A stretch of 64,000 bases of DNA from Trissonchulus latispiculum (taxonomy: Eukaryota > Nematoda > Enoplea > Enoplida > Ironidae), in assembly GCA_030248195.1 (NCBI GenBank), contig JASAND010023192.1:1-64000 (forward strand), read 5' to 3'. This document shows, piece after piece, positions 1-10,699 of the stretch. The translations under genes were made by a program, and so were the position numbers. Position 1 is the stretch's first letter. The number at the start of each line of letters is the position of its first letter. Under the pieces are notes generated by a model that worked only from the letters and a program-made list of their open reading frames with translations, ran no database searches and was not told the origin of the DNA.

Positions 1-395
1 CTTGTGCGTATGCAAAGAACTACGGTTATGTGTGTTTGATACAGGATTCAATAAAAACCTTTAACTTAACTTTTTTTTACATAAGCAAGCTAAATTTCTG
101 CATATACGTAAGATACATAAAATAGCTTAGCGGCAAAAGATCACAATACTACCAGTACCAATAGCAGATTCAAAAAACAGCTGCGACCGGATTGCGAGCA
201 GACTGCGAGCACATAAGTACGTAACTTCTAGCCGGGACTGTAGGATGCACCCACCAATTTTGCTGGGCTGGTTCCACTTTACCGTCGGATGGGTCAGGTC
301 GTCACCCACTACCTGAAGGTCCCTAGTAGGCTGTACTTGGCTTGTCACTGTCTATGGGGGTTTTCTGGTGCGCCCAACTCATTCCCGGTGCCCGT
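1..395. other. Non-coding left edge
   Basis: No coding exon is seen. An AATAAA lies at 50-55 and is followed by a T-run at 71-78, so this could be the 3' end of a gene that starts left of the window, or simply intron of the Rab gene further right. Neither can be decided from the sequence. Confidence 0.3.
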
Positions 396-1914
396 GATTT
401 TTGCGAACATGAGCCAAAATTTAACATTTTGTATTTTACATGGTGAAACGCAAAAAGTTCTCAAAAAATGCCGGGATTCAAGCTTAAAAATGGCTTTTTT
501 TTACGAGAAAATCTCCGGCGAAGCCGGAAATTTTTTGAGGGACTTGCACTATTTTTGGCAAAAATTTGGAACTCCAAAAATCCCGGGGGGGAAGCAAAAA
601 TCTCGGGGAGGGGGCGATTTCGGGGGGGGGGGGGGCATATCCTGTAGAAAACGTCCGCAACTAAAACCCCAAAAATCTAAGTTTTAGGGAGTTTGACCAC
701 TGGTCGGTGGACCACCTAGACCCTAGAGACCGGTGGTCACTTCCAGTCAGATCTAAAATGTGCTCGTGCAAGTTGGAGCAGTAATCGATTTACTATATAT
801 GCCCCCAACCAAAATACCGAAAAATAGGCTCGTCCGACCGGTGGTCAATAGGGTCCCAAGGCCGTAGTGACCGGTGGTCGCTTCCACGCCGTTTGGCTTC
901 AATGCACACAAAGTAACGAGGGGGATTTTTTAATTTCGCTCTGTAGCTTTCAGGAGGTGGGCCCAAACTTTGCATTATTTCACCTGTTTTGGCGAAAAGT
1001 TTGTAAGTCCCACTTTTACTATAAATGGCCTAAATAAAAGTCACTAAAAATGGCGTTTTTCGGCTTTGGGGTGGTGCCCGTATATAGTAAATCAGGGTCG
1101 CTGAAAACGATGGGCATACTGCCGATACCGCCCGAAGTGACCACTGGTCAGCATGGCTCCCGTGGTTCCTCGCCCAGGGTCAAAGTTGGGAGGACTCACT
1201 ATAAACAGCGTTTTTCGGCGTATTGATTGGGGGCACATGTAGTAAATCGACTACGCTTGTTTCAATGGGCATATCGCCGAAACCGACGGAAATGACCACT
1301 GGCCACTACAGTCTATGGGGCCTATTGACCACTGGTCAAATGGCCTAAAACAGCGTTTTTCGGCGTTTTGGTTGGGTGCATATGTAGTAAATCGACTACG
1401 CTCGTTTCAATGAGCATATTGCCGAAACGGATGGAAGTGACCACTGGTCACTACGGCCTTGGGACCCTATTGACCACTGGTCAAATGGCCTATTTTTCGG
1501 TATTTTGGTTGGGGGCATATATAGTAAATCGATTACGCTCGTCTCAATGAGCACATTTTAGATCTGACGGAAGTGACCACTGGTCTCTAGGGTCTAGGTG
1601 GTCTACTGACCAGTGGTCAAACTCCCTAAAACTTAGATTTTTGGGGTTTTAGTTGCGGACGTTTTTACAGGATATGCCCCCCCCCCCGAAATCGCCCCCT
1701 CCCGAGATTTTTGCTTCCCCCCCGGGATTTTTTGGAGTTCCAAATTTTTGCCAAAAATAGGCAAATTTTCAAAAATTTTCCGGCTTCGCCGGAGATTTTT
1801 TCGTAAAAAAAGCCATTTTTAGCTTAAATCCTGGCATTTTTGAGAACTTTTGCGTTTCACCATGTAAAATACGCCGAAAAATACAATTTTTTGGCTCATG
1901 TTCATCAAAAATCT
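396..1914. repeat. Foldback element, 1.5 kb, with palindromic boxes
   Basis: The left arm (about 396-895) is the inverted copy of about 1430-1914; both arms carry the same order of landmarks: ATGAGCCAAAA, a short CCGGCGAAGCCGG hairpin, a G or C run (622-636, and 1677-1687 on the other side), and TGACCA-N-TGGTCA boxes. The spacer holds further box-containing repeat units. No ORF with similarity to a known protein is seen. It looks like a non-autonomous foldback transposon or a rearranged satellite; no target-site duplication was found. Confidence 0.7.
1065..1560 (-). repeat. Tandem repeat units with TGACCANTGGTCA boxes
   Basis: About four diverged units of roughly 136-157 bp, recognisable by a GTAGTAAATC segment followed by a TTTCAATGAGCATAT-like segment and then a palindromic TGACCACTGGTCA box. 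They are the reverse orientation of the array at 5358-6260, so the same repeat family occurs on both strands within 6 kb. Confidence 0.7.
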
Positions 1915-2494
1915 CCCCCCCCCCCCGAAAATTTCTCCCCCCCCCCCCCGAAAATTTCTCCTCCCCCGCCCTCGGGCCCCGGGCCCGAGGGCCCCAACCG
2001 GGAACCCCCCCGAAAAAAATCCCTAAAAAATACCCTGGTTTTATATAGTAATTCGTCAACGCTCGTTTTAATGGCCATATTGCCGAAAAACCGATGGAAG
2101 TGACCAGTGGTCACTACGGCTACTGACCACTGGCAAACCCCCACGAAAAGTGGTCCCATAGTCCTGTGTGCTGTAAGTACCCTGCGGGATGCAAGGCTCC
2201 TTCTTAACTTATTAATCTCACTGGAAACGCATCCGTCATTAAGCCTGAAAATTAAGCTTTGCCGTCTAATTAAACTAGTTATGTTAAACAAGACAAATTT
2301 TGGAAATTTCGCTTTCTGGTTTTTTCACTGGAAAATTTGGTACCAAAGGGGGATCCACTTTTTTGATGGGGAAGTTCGTTCATGGAGGCCTCCCCTTGCC
2401 AATTCTCCCTCGGCCTCGACATACGAGCTAATCTTAAGGCCAATGTTTAACAACATTGGAATATTGTCAGAGAATCTCTAAAGTGCTAAGAGGA
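1915..2494. other. Non-coding, C-rich runs and one repeat fragment
   Basis: Long C runs at about 1912-1950 are followed by a GC-rich stretch. A further fragment of the box-containing repeat lies at about 2040-2140, with GTGACCAGTGGTCAC near 2100. The rest shows no gene or recognised repeat. Confidence 0.5.
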
Positions 2495-3295
2495 CAAGAA
2501 AGTAAAATGCTCCTCCGGAGCATGGAAAAGTAATATGGGTGGATGTGGTGAGGTTGCGAAATCAATAGAGGACTAGCTTTGAAAATGTTTAATATGGGGC
2601 TAAGTTCTAAAAGAAAGGAGGACTAGGTTGTGGGCGAACTAATATGGGCACAGCGTCGCCGAACACCCCATATTCGCGGGCTTGCACGCTTCGCTTCAAC
2701 CTTTGTCACATTATATAGAGCGGTCAACATTAGAGTAAAAAATGTTGAATAGTAATCTGCGAGATATAGTAGTTGTTTACCTGGGCAGTTTTAGGCTAGC
2801 TATATACCTTAAATTTAGTTGGACTATGACAAGTATCGGACGGAAACATAGGGATGTGGCGGTAAAACTATTGGTTCAATCCGGTAGGGTTGCAGTCAAG
2901 GACAATCGCTATAAAATTATTCTCTAAATATGCTGTCTGTATAAATGCATAAAATGAACAGTAAGCTTAGACTTTCTCGAAGGAAAAGTCAGACTATATA
3001 ATCCATGGAAGTACGAATAGGCGCGTATAGATTATATCATCTAATTTAGAATCTGGAGCTATAATTTAAAGTCTAGAAACTGATTTATATGAATGTATAA
3101 TATTTACTGCCCGCGAATATGGGTTGTTCGGCGACGCTGTGCCCATATTAGTTCGCCCACAACCTAGTCCTCCTTTCTTTCAGAACCTAGCCCCATATTA
3201 AGCATTTTCAAAGCTAGTCCTCTATTGATTTCGTAATCTCACCACATCCACCCATATTACTTTTCCATGCTCCGGAGGAGCATTTTACTTTCTTG
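2495..3295. mobile_element. Non-autonomous TIR element, 801 bp (family 'CAAG-1')
   Basis: The terminal inverted repeats are about 186 bp (2495-2680 and 3110-3295) and nearly identical. Both begin CAAGAAAGTAAAATGCTCC, and just inside the end is a short palindrome ATGCTCCTCCGGAGCAT. The TIRs carry several copies of a TAATATGGG motif. The 430 bp interior has no credible ORF, so the element cannot encode its own transposase. Flanks (AGGA / TAGA) show no clear target-site duplication. It is related to the element at 4361-5265 by terminal sequence and motif. Confidence 0.8.
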
Positions 3296-3554
3296 TAGAA
3301 ATTTGTGGCAAAAAGTGACAAAATCGGTCAAACCGTTAATTCACCAGAACTGAAAGTCTTTTTGAAAATACCCATTTTTCGAACTAAAATTTGTACTTTG
3401 GCGTCCTGCCAAAAATGGGATATATTATTGTTGCCCACCCTAAACTTTTTACTTTGATATGTTGGTAAACGATAGGCGAAAAATTAACTCTCTCCGCTCA
3501 AGTCGTGCCAAGCCCTTCGTAGGCCCCCCCTAAGAAATAACATTTTCGTACTGT
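3296..3554. other. Non-coding spacer
   Basis: AT-rich sequence between two repeats; nothing recognised. Confidence 0.4.
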
Positions 3555-3584
3555 TTCCAGCCGGATGGGCTTGATCAGAAGCTT

Positions 3585-3663
<79 letters not shown>

Positions 3664-4360
3664 TAAAGAATTTCTCGGAGAAACAAGGCCATTGTTCCTC
3701 CTGTCCTGATATAATGAAACATTTAACAGCGACAAAAATTTCCGACCCAAGGTTCTATGAGAAGAATTCATCACAGCAATGAGAGCTTTCGACTGATGTA
3801 TAATATGCCGTATTTTGAAAAAACTTAAAAATTGCTGTTTTGTGAAATTCGGCGTTTGAGGCTCCCGTTTGGCACGGCAAAAGTGTATACTGGACACAGC
3901 TGTCAGCATAATTCATGCTGCAAACAGATCCAAAGGCATGAATACACAAGTTGGAATACAAAATAGGGTGGTCCGTATTGTCATAATTTGCCCAAATTTT
4001 CGAATAAACCGAAATCAACAATTTTGCTAAAAATGCCCATTTTTGCGCCAAAAAATCTTGAAACCGGAGAGAGATACAATGGTACCATTGGTATGAATGG
4101 AGCCACCAACTCAAGTACTACGGAATCCTGGAGTTAGAATTTTTATTTAGGCCTTTGAATTAGAGCAATTTGCAATTGTTTCCGAATACCCCACATTTTA
4201 GCTGCAGGAAACGTTGAAATTTGACAATTATATATTCACTGCTTGCGATAATTAAAAATTTTTTGAAAATTTTAGGGGCCTCAATCAAAATTCTGGTTCC
4301 AGCATACCATATCAAAATTCCAGCATAGCAGATTATTATCATTGCTACATTATAAATACA
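3555..4360. repeat. Dispersed repeat copy A, related to the element in the MYT1 intron
   Basis: The sequence aligns by eye over most of its length to about 50250-50950: shared stretches include GATCAGAAGCTT, TATGAGAAGAATTCATC, a TGTTTTGTGAAATTCGG segment and AAGGCATGAATA. The copies are diverged by many substitutions and small indels. Copy A is interrupted by a 76-base G homopolymer at 3586-3661 that copy B lacks. No coding potential is seen; the proline-run ORF on the minus strand is only the translation of the G tract. Confidence 0.75.
3586..3661 (+). repeat. Poly-G homopolymer, 76 bases
   Basis: An uninterrupted run of G on the plus strand within dispersed repeat copy A. In the paralogous copy near 50280 the flanking words AAGCTT and TTAAA are almost adjacent, so the run was added after the copies separated. 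It could be a true expansion (strong G-quadruplex potential) or a sequencing or assembly artefact; its exact length should be treated as unreliable. Confidence 0.85.
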
Positions 4361-5265
4361 CAAGTAGGAAAAATGCTCCTTGCAGTCGCATGTAAAATGC
4401 GATATGAGCTATGATGGTCAACATTTAAATATGTCAAGGACAAGATTTAAAACGTCTAATATGAGCCAGCATCTAAATCGGTAAAGGACAAGCTGTAACT
4501 GGCTAATATGAGCCGCCACGTTTCTCTTGGGCTCATATTGACGCTCGCTGCCGTGGTTTCAACGGCTTGACATCACGACGACCTCTTACCATGTTGCCTA
4601 CAGACTCTTTACTTTTATTCCCAATCCCAAGTCTGAAAAAATCCTCACCGTCTTGCGTAATGTCATTAGCTTCATATAATGTTTGGTTATAGGTATCCTG
4701 TCTGAATCTAATTTCACTAGCTCAAACACCGTATTTAAGGTATATATGCGAACACTTTAAGCAGCTAAAGTTCTCCCCTTTAAAGTTGAATTAAATGGCA
4801 TATACATTTGGTATATACCAGTTTTCTAAATCATAGACACGCACTGCAAACTAGATACAAATGCACAAAGCTCCAGTAAACCGGTATTCTTCAAGTCTTC
4901 AGTACCGGCTTACTGTACACAGCACTTACACAATAAAATACACAGCTGATGTGTAAAAGTTTGATGTGTGCTTTACCCACTTGACTTTACTTATTGTATC
5001 AAGACCAGACGTATGTCATGACAATTACGTGTACATGCGAATTTGAAAAGTGAAAAATAATTAACTCAACTTAGTATCCTCGCGTCAATATGAGCCCAAG
5101 AGAAACGTGGCGGCTCATATTAGCCAGTTACAGCTTGTCCTTTACCGATTTAGATGCTGGCTCATATTAGACGTTTTAAATCTTGTCCTTGACATATTTA
5201 AATGTTGACCATCATAGCTCATATTGCATTTTACATGCGACTGCAAGGAGCATTTTTCCTACTTG
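4361..5265. mobile_element. Non-autonomous TIR element, 905 bp (family 'CAAG-2')
   Basis: The TIRs are about 184 bp (4361-4544 and 5082-5265), nearly perfect, starting CAAGTAGGAAAAATGCTCC. Each TIR has repeated TAATATGAGCC words, close to the TAATATGGG words of the element at 2495-3295, and the outer 19 bases of the two elements match at most positions. The interior is AT-rich with no ORF of note. No target-site duplication is evident. These are best read as two diverged members of one DNA-transposon family lacking transposase. Confidence 0.8.
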
Positions 5266-5357
5266 TCCTTCTTCCAATTTTTGGGAGCGCTGTTCTTAGG
5301 CAGAAGTAGTCTGCAATTTATTACATTAATTACTCCCAGAAGATTCTCTATTCCAAA

Positions 5358-6260
5358 CAATGACCACTGTCTTCGGGGGTTTGACCACTGGTCAATAGGC
5401 CACCTAGACCATAGTGACCAGTGGTCACTTCCGTCGGTTCTGAAAATATGCTCAGTGAAACGAGCGTGGTCGATTTACTATAAATGCCCCAACCGAAACC
5501 CCGAAAAACGCTGTTTTATGGGGTTTGACCACTGGTCAATAGGCCACCTAGACCATAGTGACCAGTGGTCACCACCGTCGGTTCTGAAAATATGCTCATT
5601 GAAACGAGCGTAGACGATTTACTATATATGCCCCCAACCAAAATCCCGAAAAACGCTGTTTTATGGGGTTTGACCACTGGTCAATAGGCGACCTAGACCA
5701 TAGTGACCAGTGGTCACTTCCGTCGGTTCTGAAAATATGCTCATTGAAACGAGCGTAGTCGATTTACTATATATGCCCCCAACCAAAATCCCGAAAAACG
5801 TTGTTTTAGGGGGTTTTGACCACTGGTCAATAGGCCACCTAGGCCATAGTGACCAGTGGTCACTTCCGTCGGTTCTGAAAATATGCTCATTGAAACGAGC
5901 GTAGTCGATTTACTATATATGCCCCCAACCAAAACCCCGAAAAACGCTGTTTTTGTGACTTTTCCAAACTTTGACCCTAACTTTGACCCTGGGCGAGGTG
6001 CTACGGGGCCATGCTGACCAGTGGTCACTTCGGGCGGTTTCGGCAGTATGCTCATCGTGTTCAGCGACCCCGATTTACTATATATGGGCACCACCAAATG
6101 GCCGAAAATAGCCGTTTTTACGGACTTTTCCCAACTTTGACCCTGGGCGAGGAACCACGGGCGCCATGGGTCGGGTCCTGAGGGTCACATCCATCGGTTT
6201 CGGCAGTATGCTCATCGTTTTCAGCGACCCCGATTTACTATATATGCGCACCACCAAATG
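5358..6260 (+). repeat. Tandem satellite-like array, 143-160 bp units
   Basis: Four well-kept units start near 5381, 5524, 5670 and 5816 (periods 143, 146, 146), followed by more diverged units with a 160 bp period (landmark CGGCAGTATGCTCATCG at 6041 and 6201). Each good unit has two 15-base palindromes about 38 bp apart, TTGACCACTGGTCAA and GTGACCAGTGGTCAC, then CGTCGGTTCTGAAAATATGC and CGATTTACTATATATGCCCC. Short ORFs crossing it merely repeat with the units and are not genes. Confidence 0.85.
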
Positions 6261-7240
6261 GCCAAAAAATGCTATTTTATACGACTTTTTGACAATTTTC
6301 TGTGTTGGGACCTCGAAAAATTTCTAAGTCCAAACGTCGATTTTTCCATTTTTGACCATCTGTAAAATCGACCCAGAGCAGCGAAATTCGTGAATCAAAC
6401 GCAAGCTTGATCTGGACCATAACCTAGATAATCAAAAATTAGTATATATAAGAAAGATTTTTCCTATGGGCCGTTTGAAAAATCGGTGTGCGCAAAAATC
6501 GCCCTATAAAAGTGGTCGATACAGAGAAAAAAACCCCACTTTTTAAACTTGTATCAAAAAGTCGATTTTTTCAAAGTTCATTTTTTCCGGACAAGTTTGG
6601 TATCATTCGAAAGCTCTTGGCCTGGAGATTTCAAAAATGTAAGCTTTAGCTCTCAACTCCCTACCGTTAATTAGTTATGGCTAATTAACAGTTTCCCTAA
6701 TCCGCAAAGTGCCTTTATAGCTCATATTATATAAATACAAAATTATGCAGGCTTACAACTTTTTTGCGCGAGAATAAAATCACCACTTTTCAGTTTCCTA
6801 TGTTTAACTCATGCAGACCCCATCTTTAACGTGAAATTACTGAACAACCGTAAGAGATACGAGTTTAATTTTAAAACTCGTTAAAATATCCGAATCAAAG
6901 ATCATTATGTGTGAAAGTGAGCGAAATCGGAGATGGTCGAAAAAATTGGCCCAAAATGGACTGGTGGTGATTCCTTTTTGGGCACATATTGTTGGTTGAT
7001 GGCACAAACCAAGATGAAATTTGATGAAACGTTCCAATATAAGTTCATTTGGTGTTCTAACACCCTCCGCGCAATCCCGCTTCGAAACTTCGAGATTTCC
7101 GTTCAGGACGGTTTTTGCCAATTTTTTACAGTTGAGCAGCAGCTGCATAGTTATGACTATACTCATTTGAAAGATCTCGTTGAGCTCTACATGTTTGCTT
7201 TTGGAAGCAACTTTCTAGCTCTTCTCTAGTTTGAGATATA
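6261..7240. repeat. Degenerate repeat related to the TTAA foldback family
   Basis: The part at about 6770-6965 matches about 51015-51225 by eye: TTTCCTATGTTTAACWCATGC, AACAACC(G/A)TAAGAGAT, AACTCGTTAAAATATCC and ATCGGAGATGGTCGAAAAAAT are shared in order. Copy 6770 lacks the terminal C-run found at 51215. No gene is seen. Confidence 0.6.
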
Positions 7241-8171
7241 GCCGATTTTCTAATTTTGGCGTTGAAAACGTGTCATTTTTAAAGAAGTCAAATAATCCAA
7301 GATTTCTTGAGCTACGCAAGCCGTAAAATTAAACTAAGGGTGTCTTGAAGGTCTCGTCGAGGCCGATCATCCGAGGTATGATAATCTTCCAACTGCTATC
7401 CTGTGAGCTGCTTTCATAAAAAATGTAGTTTTTGCAAAAATATGACCAAATTTTTTCAGCGATTGTGGAGCATTTACTATGCAAGCTAGAGGGTTGCCAC
7501 TTACTAGACATGTTTTACACAAAAATACCCAGAGACCCTTTTTTAGTTGCCCCGATTGCTGCTTTGTAGCTAAAGTGGCCGCTTGCTAAAGTTGGGAAAA
7601 GTAGGCAAAATCCAGGTTGCGCAAACATTTTAGGTAATTTCTTCATAACGAAGAGTGATTTCATGATAATTAAAAAAGGATCCCCAGGTATTTCGTAGTG
7701 GAATCGAATGATGTAGCCAATGCCTCACGAAAAAATTTACTTTAGTCTGCAAAAAATCTGGAAAATTAAAGTACTTCGAAAATCCAGTGAAATAATTTCC
7801 GAAAACTGAAGTTAGTTTCATTGCATTCATTAGAAAGAGAAAATCTTAAGCTCCATTTTGATATAAAAATGGTGTCTTAACGCTAAGTAATGAGTGAGTA
7901 ATAAGGGTTCAAAGTTGATGTCTCCAAAAGAAATCACCACCTTAAGTCACTTTGCGTATTTTTGCCGTGCAAAACTTTCGCAAATTGGTTTTGAGGAACA
8001 GTTAAAATTTCCCAACACTTTTAGACGAAAATGCTACACACGATACAGCTGGTAGGTTTCGTTGAATCTGTAATTTTGTGGTTGACCTACTACTTGTGGT
8101 TTACCCGTCCATATTAATTATCGTCGTCATTACCAGTTTGGAATTGCACTTGTATATACTTAACATTTCAG
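7241..8171. other. Non-coding, upstream of first visible Rab exon
   Basis: AT-rich sequence without recognised repeats. I looked for the missing Rab exon carrying the P-loop (GxxxxGKT/S) and the switch I region and did not find it. It probably lies left of the window. Confidence 0.4.
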
Positions 8172-10699
8172 GGACACCGCAGGCCAAGAACGGTTTGAAA
8201 CCATTACAAAGCAATATTATCGCAGGGCTCAGGCAAGTCATGCTCGTGTTGACTATATTTGTGAATTTATGCATTTCGGCATTTCCAAAAAATTGCCTGC
8301 CCCTGGCGTGCATATTTTCGTTACTACGGGCCTACTGGGCCTAAAATCTGCTCTAGTTCGTTGTGAACAAATCAGCTGGGTAATATTGTAATTCAACACC
8401 TACTATTTATCAACCACTCTGTCTGTCTACAGTTAGATTCTGGTGGTGCCGTTTGGTACGTACTTAAAGTCGGAGGGGGAGGGTTGACAACGATCTGTCT
8501 AACAAAAGAAACTATTATTTACAGCTGTCTGTACGTATATAGTGGTCTAAGATTCGCTACAATTTTGCTACTTCTGTTCAAGTGTTCTCAAAATACGTAT
8601 AATACGTATGTGGGTACATGTTTCTTGCTTCCAGCTTTTTTGTGAGTATTGTACATGCATTATTTGGAGCAAGAATATTTGGAGTGGGAACTTCTTGTTT
8701 TGTCCTCCAGAAAGTGTTTCTTAACAGCGCCCAAATTCACCACCAGCCTGCATAAATGTGTTTAATTGTCGGCTGCCATCCTTTTTTTAACAGAAGCAGG
8801 ATTTTATATTTCAGGGTGTATTGCTTGTTTACGATATCACCAATGAAGCGAGCTTCCGTCATGTACTAAAATGGATAGCCTATGTTAGGCAGTATGCTGG
8901 TGATAGTGTAGAGATGACCCTTATAGGAAACAAGACGGACATCAGTGATTTCCGACAAGTTCCTCGTGAAGAAGGACTTAGAGTACGTAAGTTTTGATCG
9001 GGGGGGGGGGGGAGGCGTTCAGAAAATGGTATATTTGGTTAGCTTTTTATTTGCATTAGCTTTGTTGAATAAGAAAATTATATTATTTCTGTATTCGTAT
9101 AGCGTAACCTGACATGGACTAAGATCGCACCCCCTCCCTAAATCACCCCCCCCCCCTTTACGGATTTGGCATATCTCTCTCAGAACAGAAAAGTGTCGGA
9201 GACGTGGTTTTTGTTAGTAGCATATTTTCCCTAGCTTCTCCGGTATTATCAATCTATGTTAAACTATCTTAAACCTCCTTAAAATTTGGAAACTCTAAGT
9301 TTTCCTTTGGTTGAGACTAACTTTTGGCCGGCTTTATACCTTTAGAATTTGCAGCGTGACTCAGTTCTTTAGTTTAGCTACTAGTCACCAGAATTTGAGA
9401 TGAGTTTTTTGTTATGGAAGGATCCGTTAACTACCTGATTTCCGACGGAACCCCCATCCGCAAATGTGACCTATCATTCGAGATTGCTAAATGATAGGTC
9501 ACACTGGCGGGATGGTTCCGATAGAAGGCTTATTGTAGAAACGAGTGAACATACGCATTTGCGTACTAGGTACTGGTTTGCGGGGGTTTAGTAGGTACGA
9601 ATTGCGAGGGGGCCGTTAGCACGCAAAGCAAGGCTCGCTGGCTGATAACATAGAGTGCGACTCTTGGCTTGTCACACTGATGCATTATGTACTCTTGCTT
9701 GTGCACATATGTCTCCATGTTTTTATTTCAGTTTGCCCAGCAAAATCAGATGGCATTTTTTGAAACAAGTGCCTTCACCGATAACCAAATCAATTTGGTA
9801 AAGAAATGCTTATTATTTTTCACACATTTTCTGGATTTCCGAAATCAAAAGTGTACATTGTTGTAGGGGTGATATCTGACGTACCAAGCGCACTGGATGG
9901 GGTGACTGCGTACTAAGCCTGTTTACTCTTGTTATTGTCAAATGATAAACTTAGACGTAGCTGGAACGTAGCAGAATAAGCACAGCTTTTTAATGAAATG
10001 ACTTACTGAACTGATTTTCCACTGTACAACAATTGACTTTACTCGGGTGGTTCTAAAGTCAATCATAAGTCAATAACTTATGCTGGGTTGGGCTCGGTTT
10101 CCTTCGTTAATATTTTTCATTTCACAAGAGTGTACTTGCTTTTGGGGGCGTGTCCGAGAGTGTGGATTCATGGAGTTTGGGAGGACCTCCTCTGTTTTTC
10201 GGTGCCAAAAAGAAAATTTTAGTTAATGTTAGTACACCTTTGGTCATTTGCCATCCCCCTGTCCGAGTTAATAAGGGCTAATCTCAGGCTATTATCAAAC
10301 TGCATGTCACATGGATCATGGTATTTACTAGCGACTATCCCAATGTATATGTGTAACAGAGATCATGGAACAATTAAAAATTATGTATACTTTCTTAAAG
10401 TCTGAATGTTTTGCTAACAAATTTCCCATACCCCCCGCTCCCTTCAAAATCGACGATTCACCCTGCCTGCTATTTTCAGTTTTGTTGCGCATTTTCCAGC
10501 CTTAATGTTTCATTTTTTACTACTGATTATTCAGATTTATGAAGATCTGGTTCAGCGAATTATGGTGAATCAGGCCGAGGAATTGGCCCGACAGAAGGTG
10601 GATTCCATGCCGTCCGATACGGATTCGGACTATGGTGGGAGCTCCCTGATGCTGAATAAGGCCGGTCGCCGTACTAAACAGTGCTGTTCTAATGTCTGA
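8172..10699 (+). CDS. Rab15-like small GTPase, 3' four coding exons (5' part missing)
   Basis: Rab GTPases cycle between GTP and GDP forms to direct vesicle traffic at membranes. Four exons join in frame: 8172-8232, 8815-8982, 9732-9797 and 10535-10699, giving 152 residues after a split Trp codon (TG|G). Visible motifs in order: DTAGQE (switch II, G3), YYRRA (Rab RabF4-like), LLVYDIT, GNKTD (G4, guanine specificity), ETSA (G5). The C-terminus ends CCSNV, a di-cysteine prenylation signal of the type seen in Rab5. The stretch TITKQYYRRAQ is typical of Rab15, hence the call; another unclassified Rab is possible. The P-loop and switch I exons are not in the visible upstream sequence. Intron 8233-8814 begins with GC (CAG|GCAAGT), a GC-AG intron; the other introns are GT-AG. 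The intron after 8982 could also use a GTAAGT four bases further on, but only the GTACGT site keeps frame. Confidence 0.85.
9001..9014 (+). repeat. Poly-G run in Rab intron
   Basis: A G-run of about 14 bases just inside the intron following the GNKTD exon, matched by a C-run near 9148-9157. Such G/C runs recur all through this AT-rich window, often at ends of repeats. Confidence 0.7.
9446..9520. other. Strong 75-nt hairpin in Rab intron
   Basis: The two arms, each about 32 nt, pair over GTGACCTATCATT (perfect 13 bp), a 4-nt internal mismatch and a GC-rich outer stem CGGAACC with a small bulge. The loop is about 10 nt. Size and shape fit a microRNA precursor or a tiny palindromic transposon remnant; sequence alone does not tell which. 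It is on the sense side of a host-gene intron. Confidence 0.5.
9660..9697. repeat. Solo terminus of the CAAGAGTACATAAT foldback family
   Basis: It ends ATTATGTACTCTTG, preceded by GCTTGTCACACT, which matches the right end of the complete element at 16884-17279. No left partner is seen nearby. Confidence 0.5.

Noticed and set aside
3484..3909. Minus-strand ORF with a run of about 25 prolines
   Set aside because: The prolines are only the translation of the 76-base G tract; the flanks align to a non-coding repeat near 50 kb.
5224..5904. Plus-strand ORFs with repeated FDHWSIGHLDHSDQW-like peptides
   Set aside because: The peptide repeat follows the tandem satellite period and appears in different frames; no sign of a protein-coding gene.
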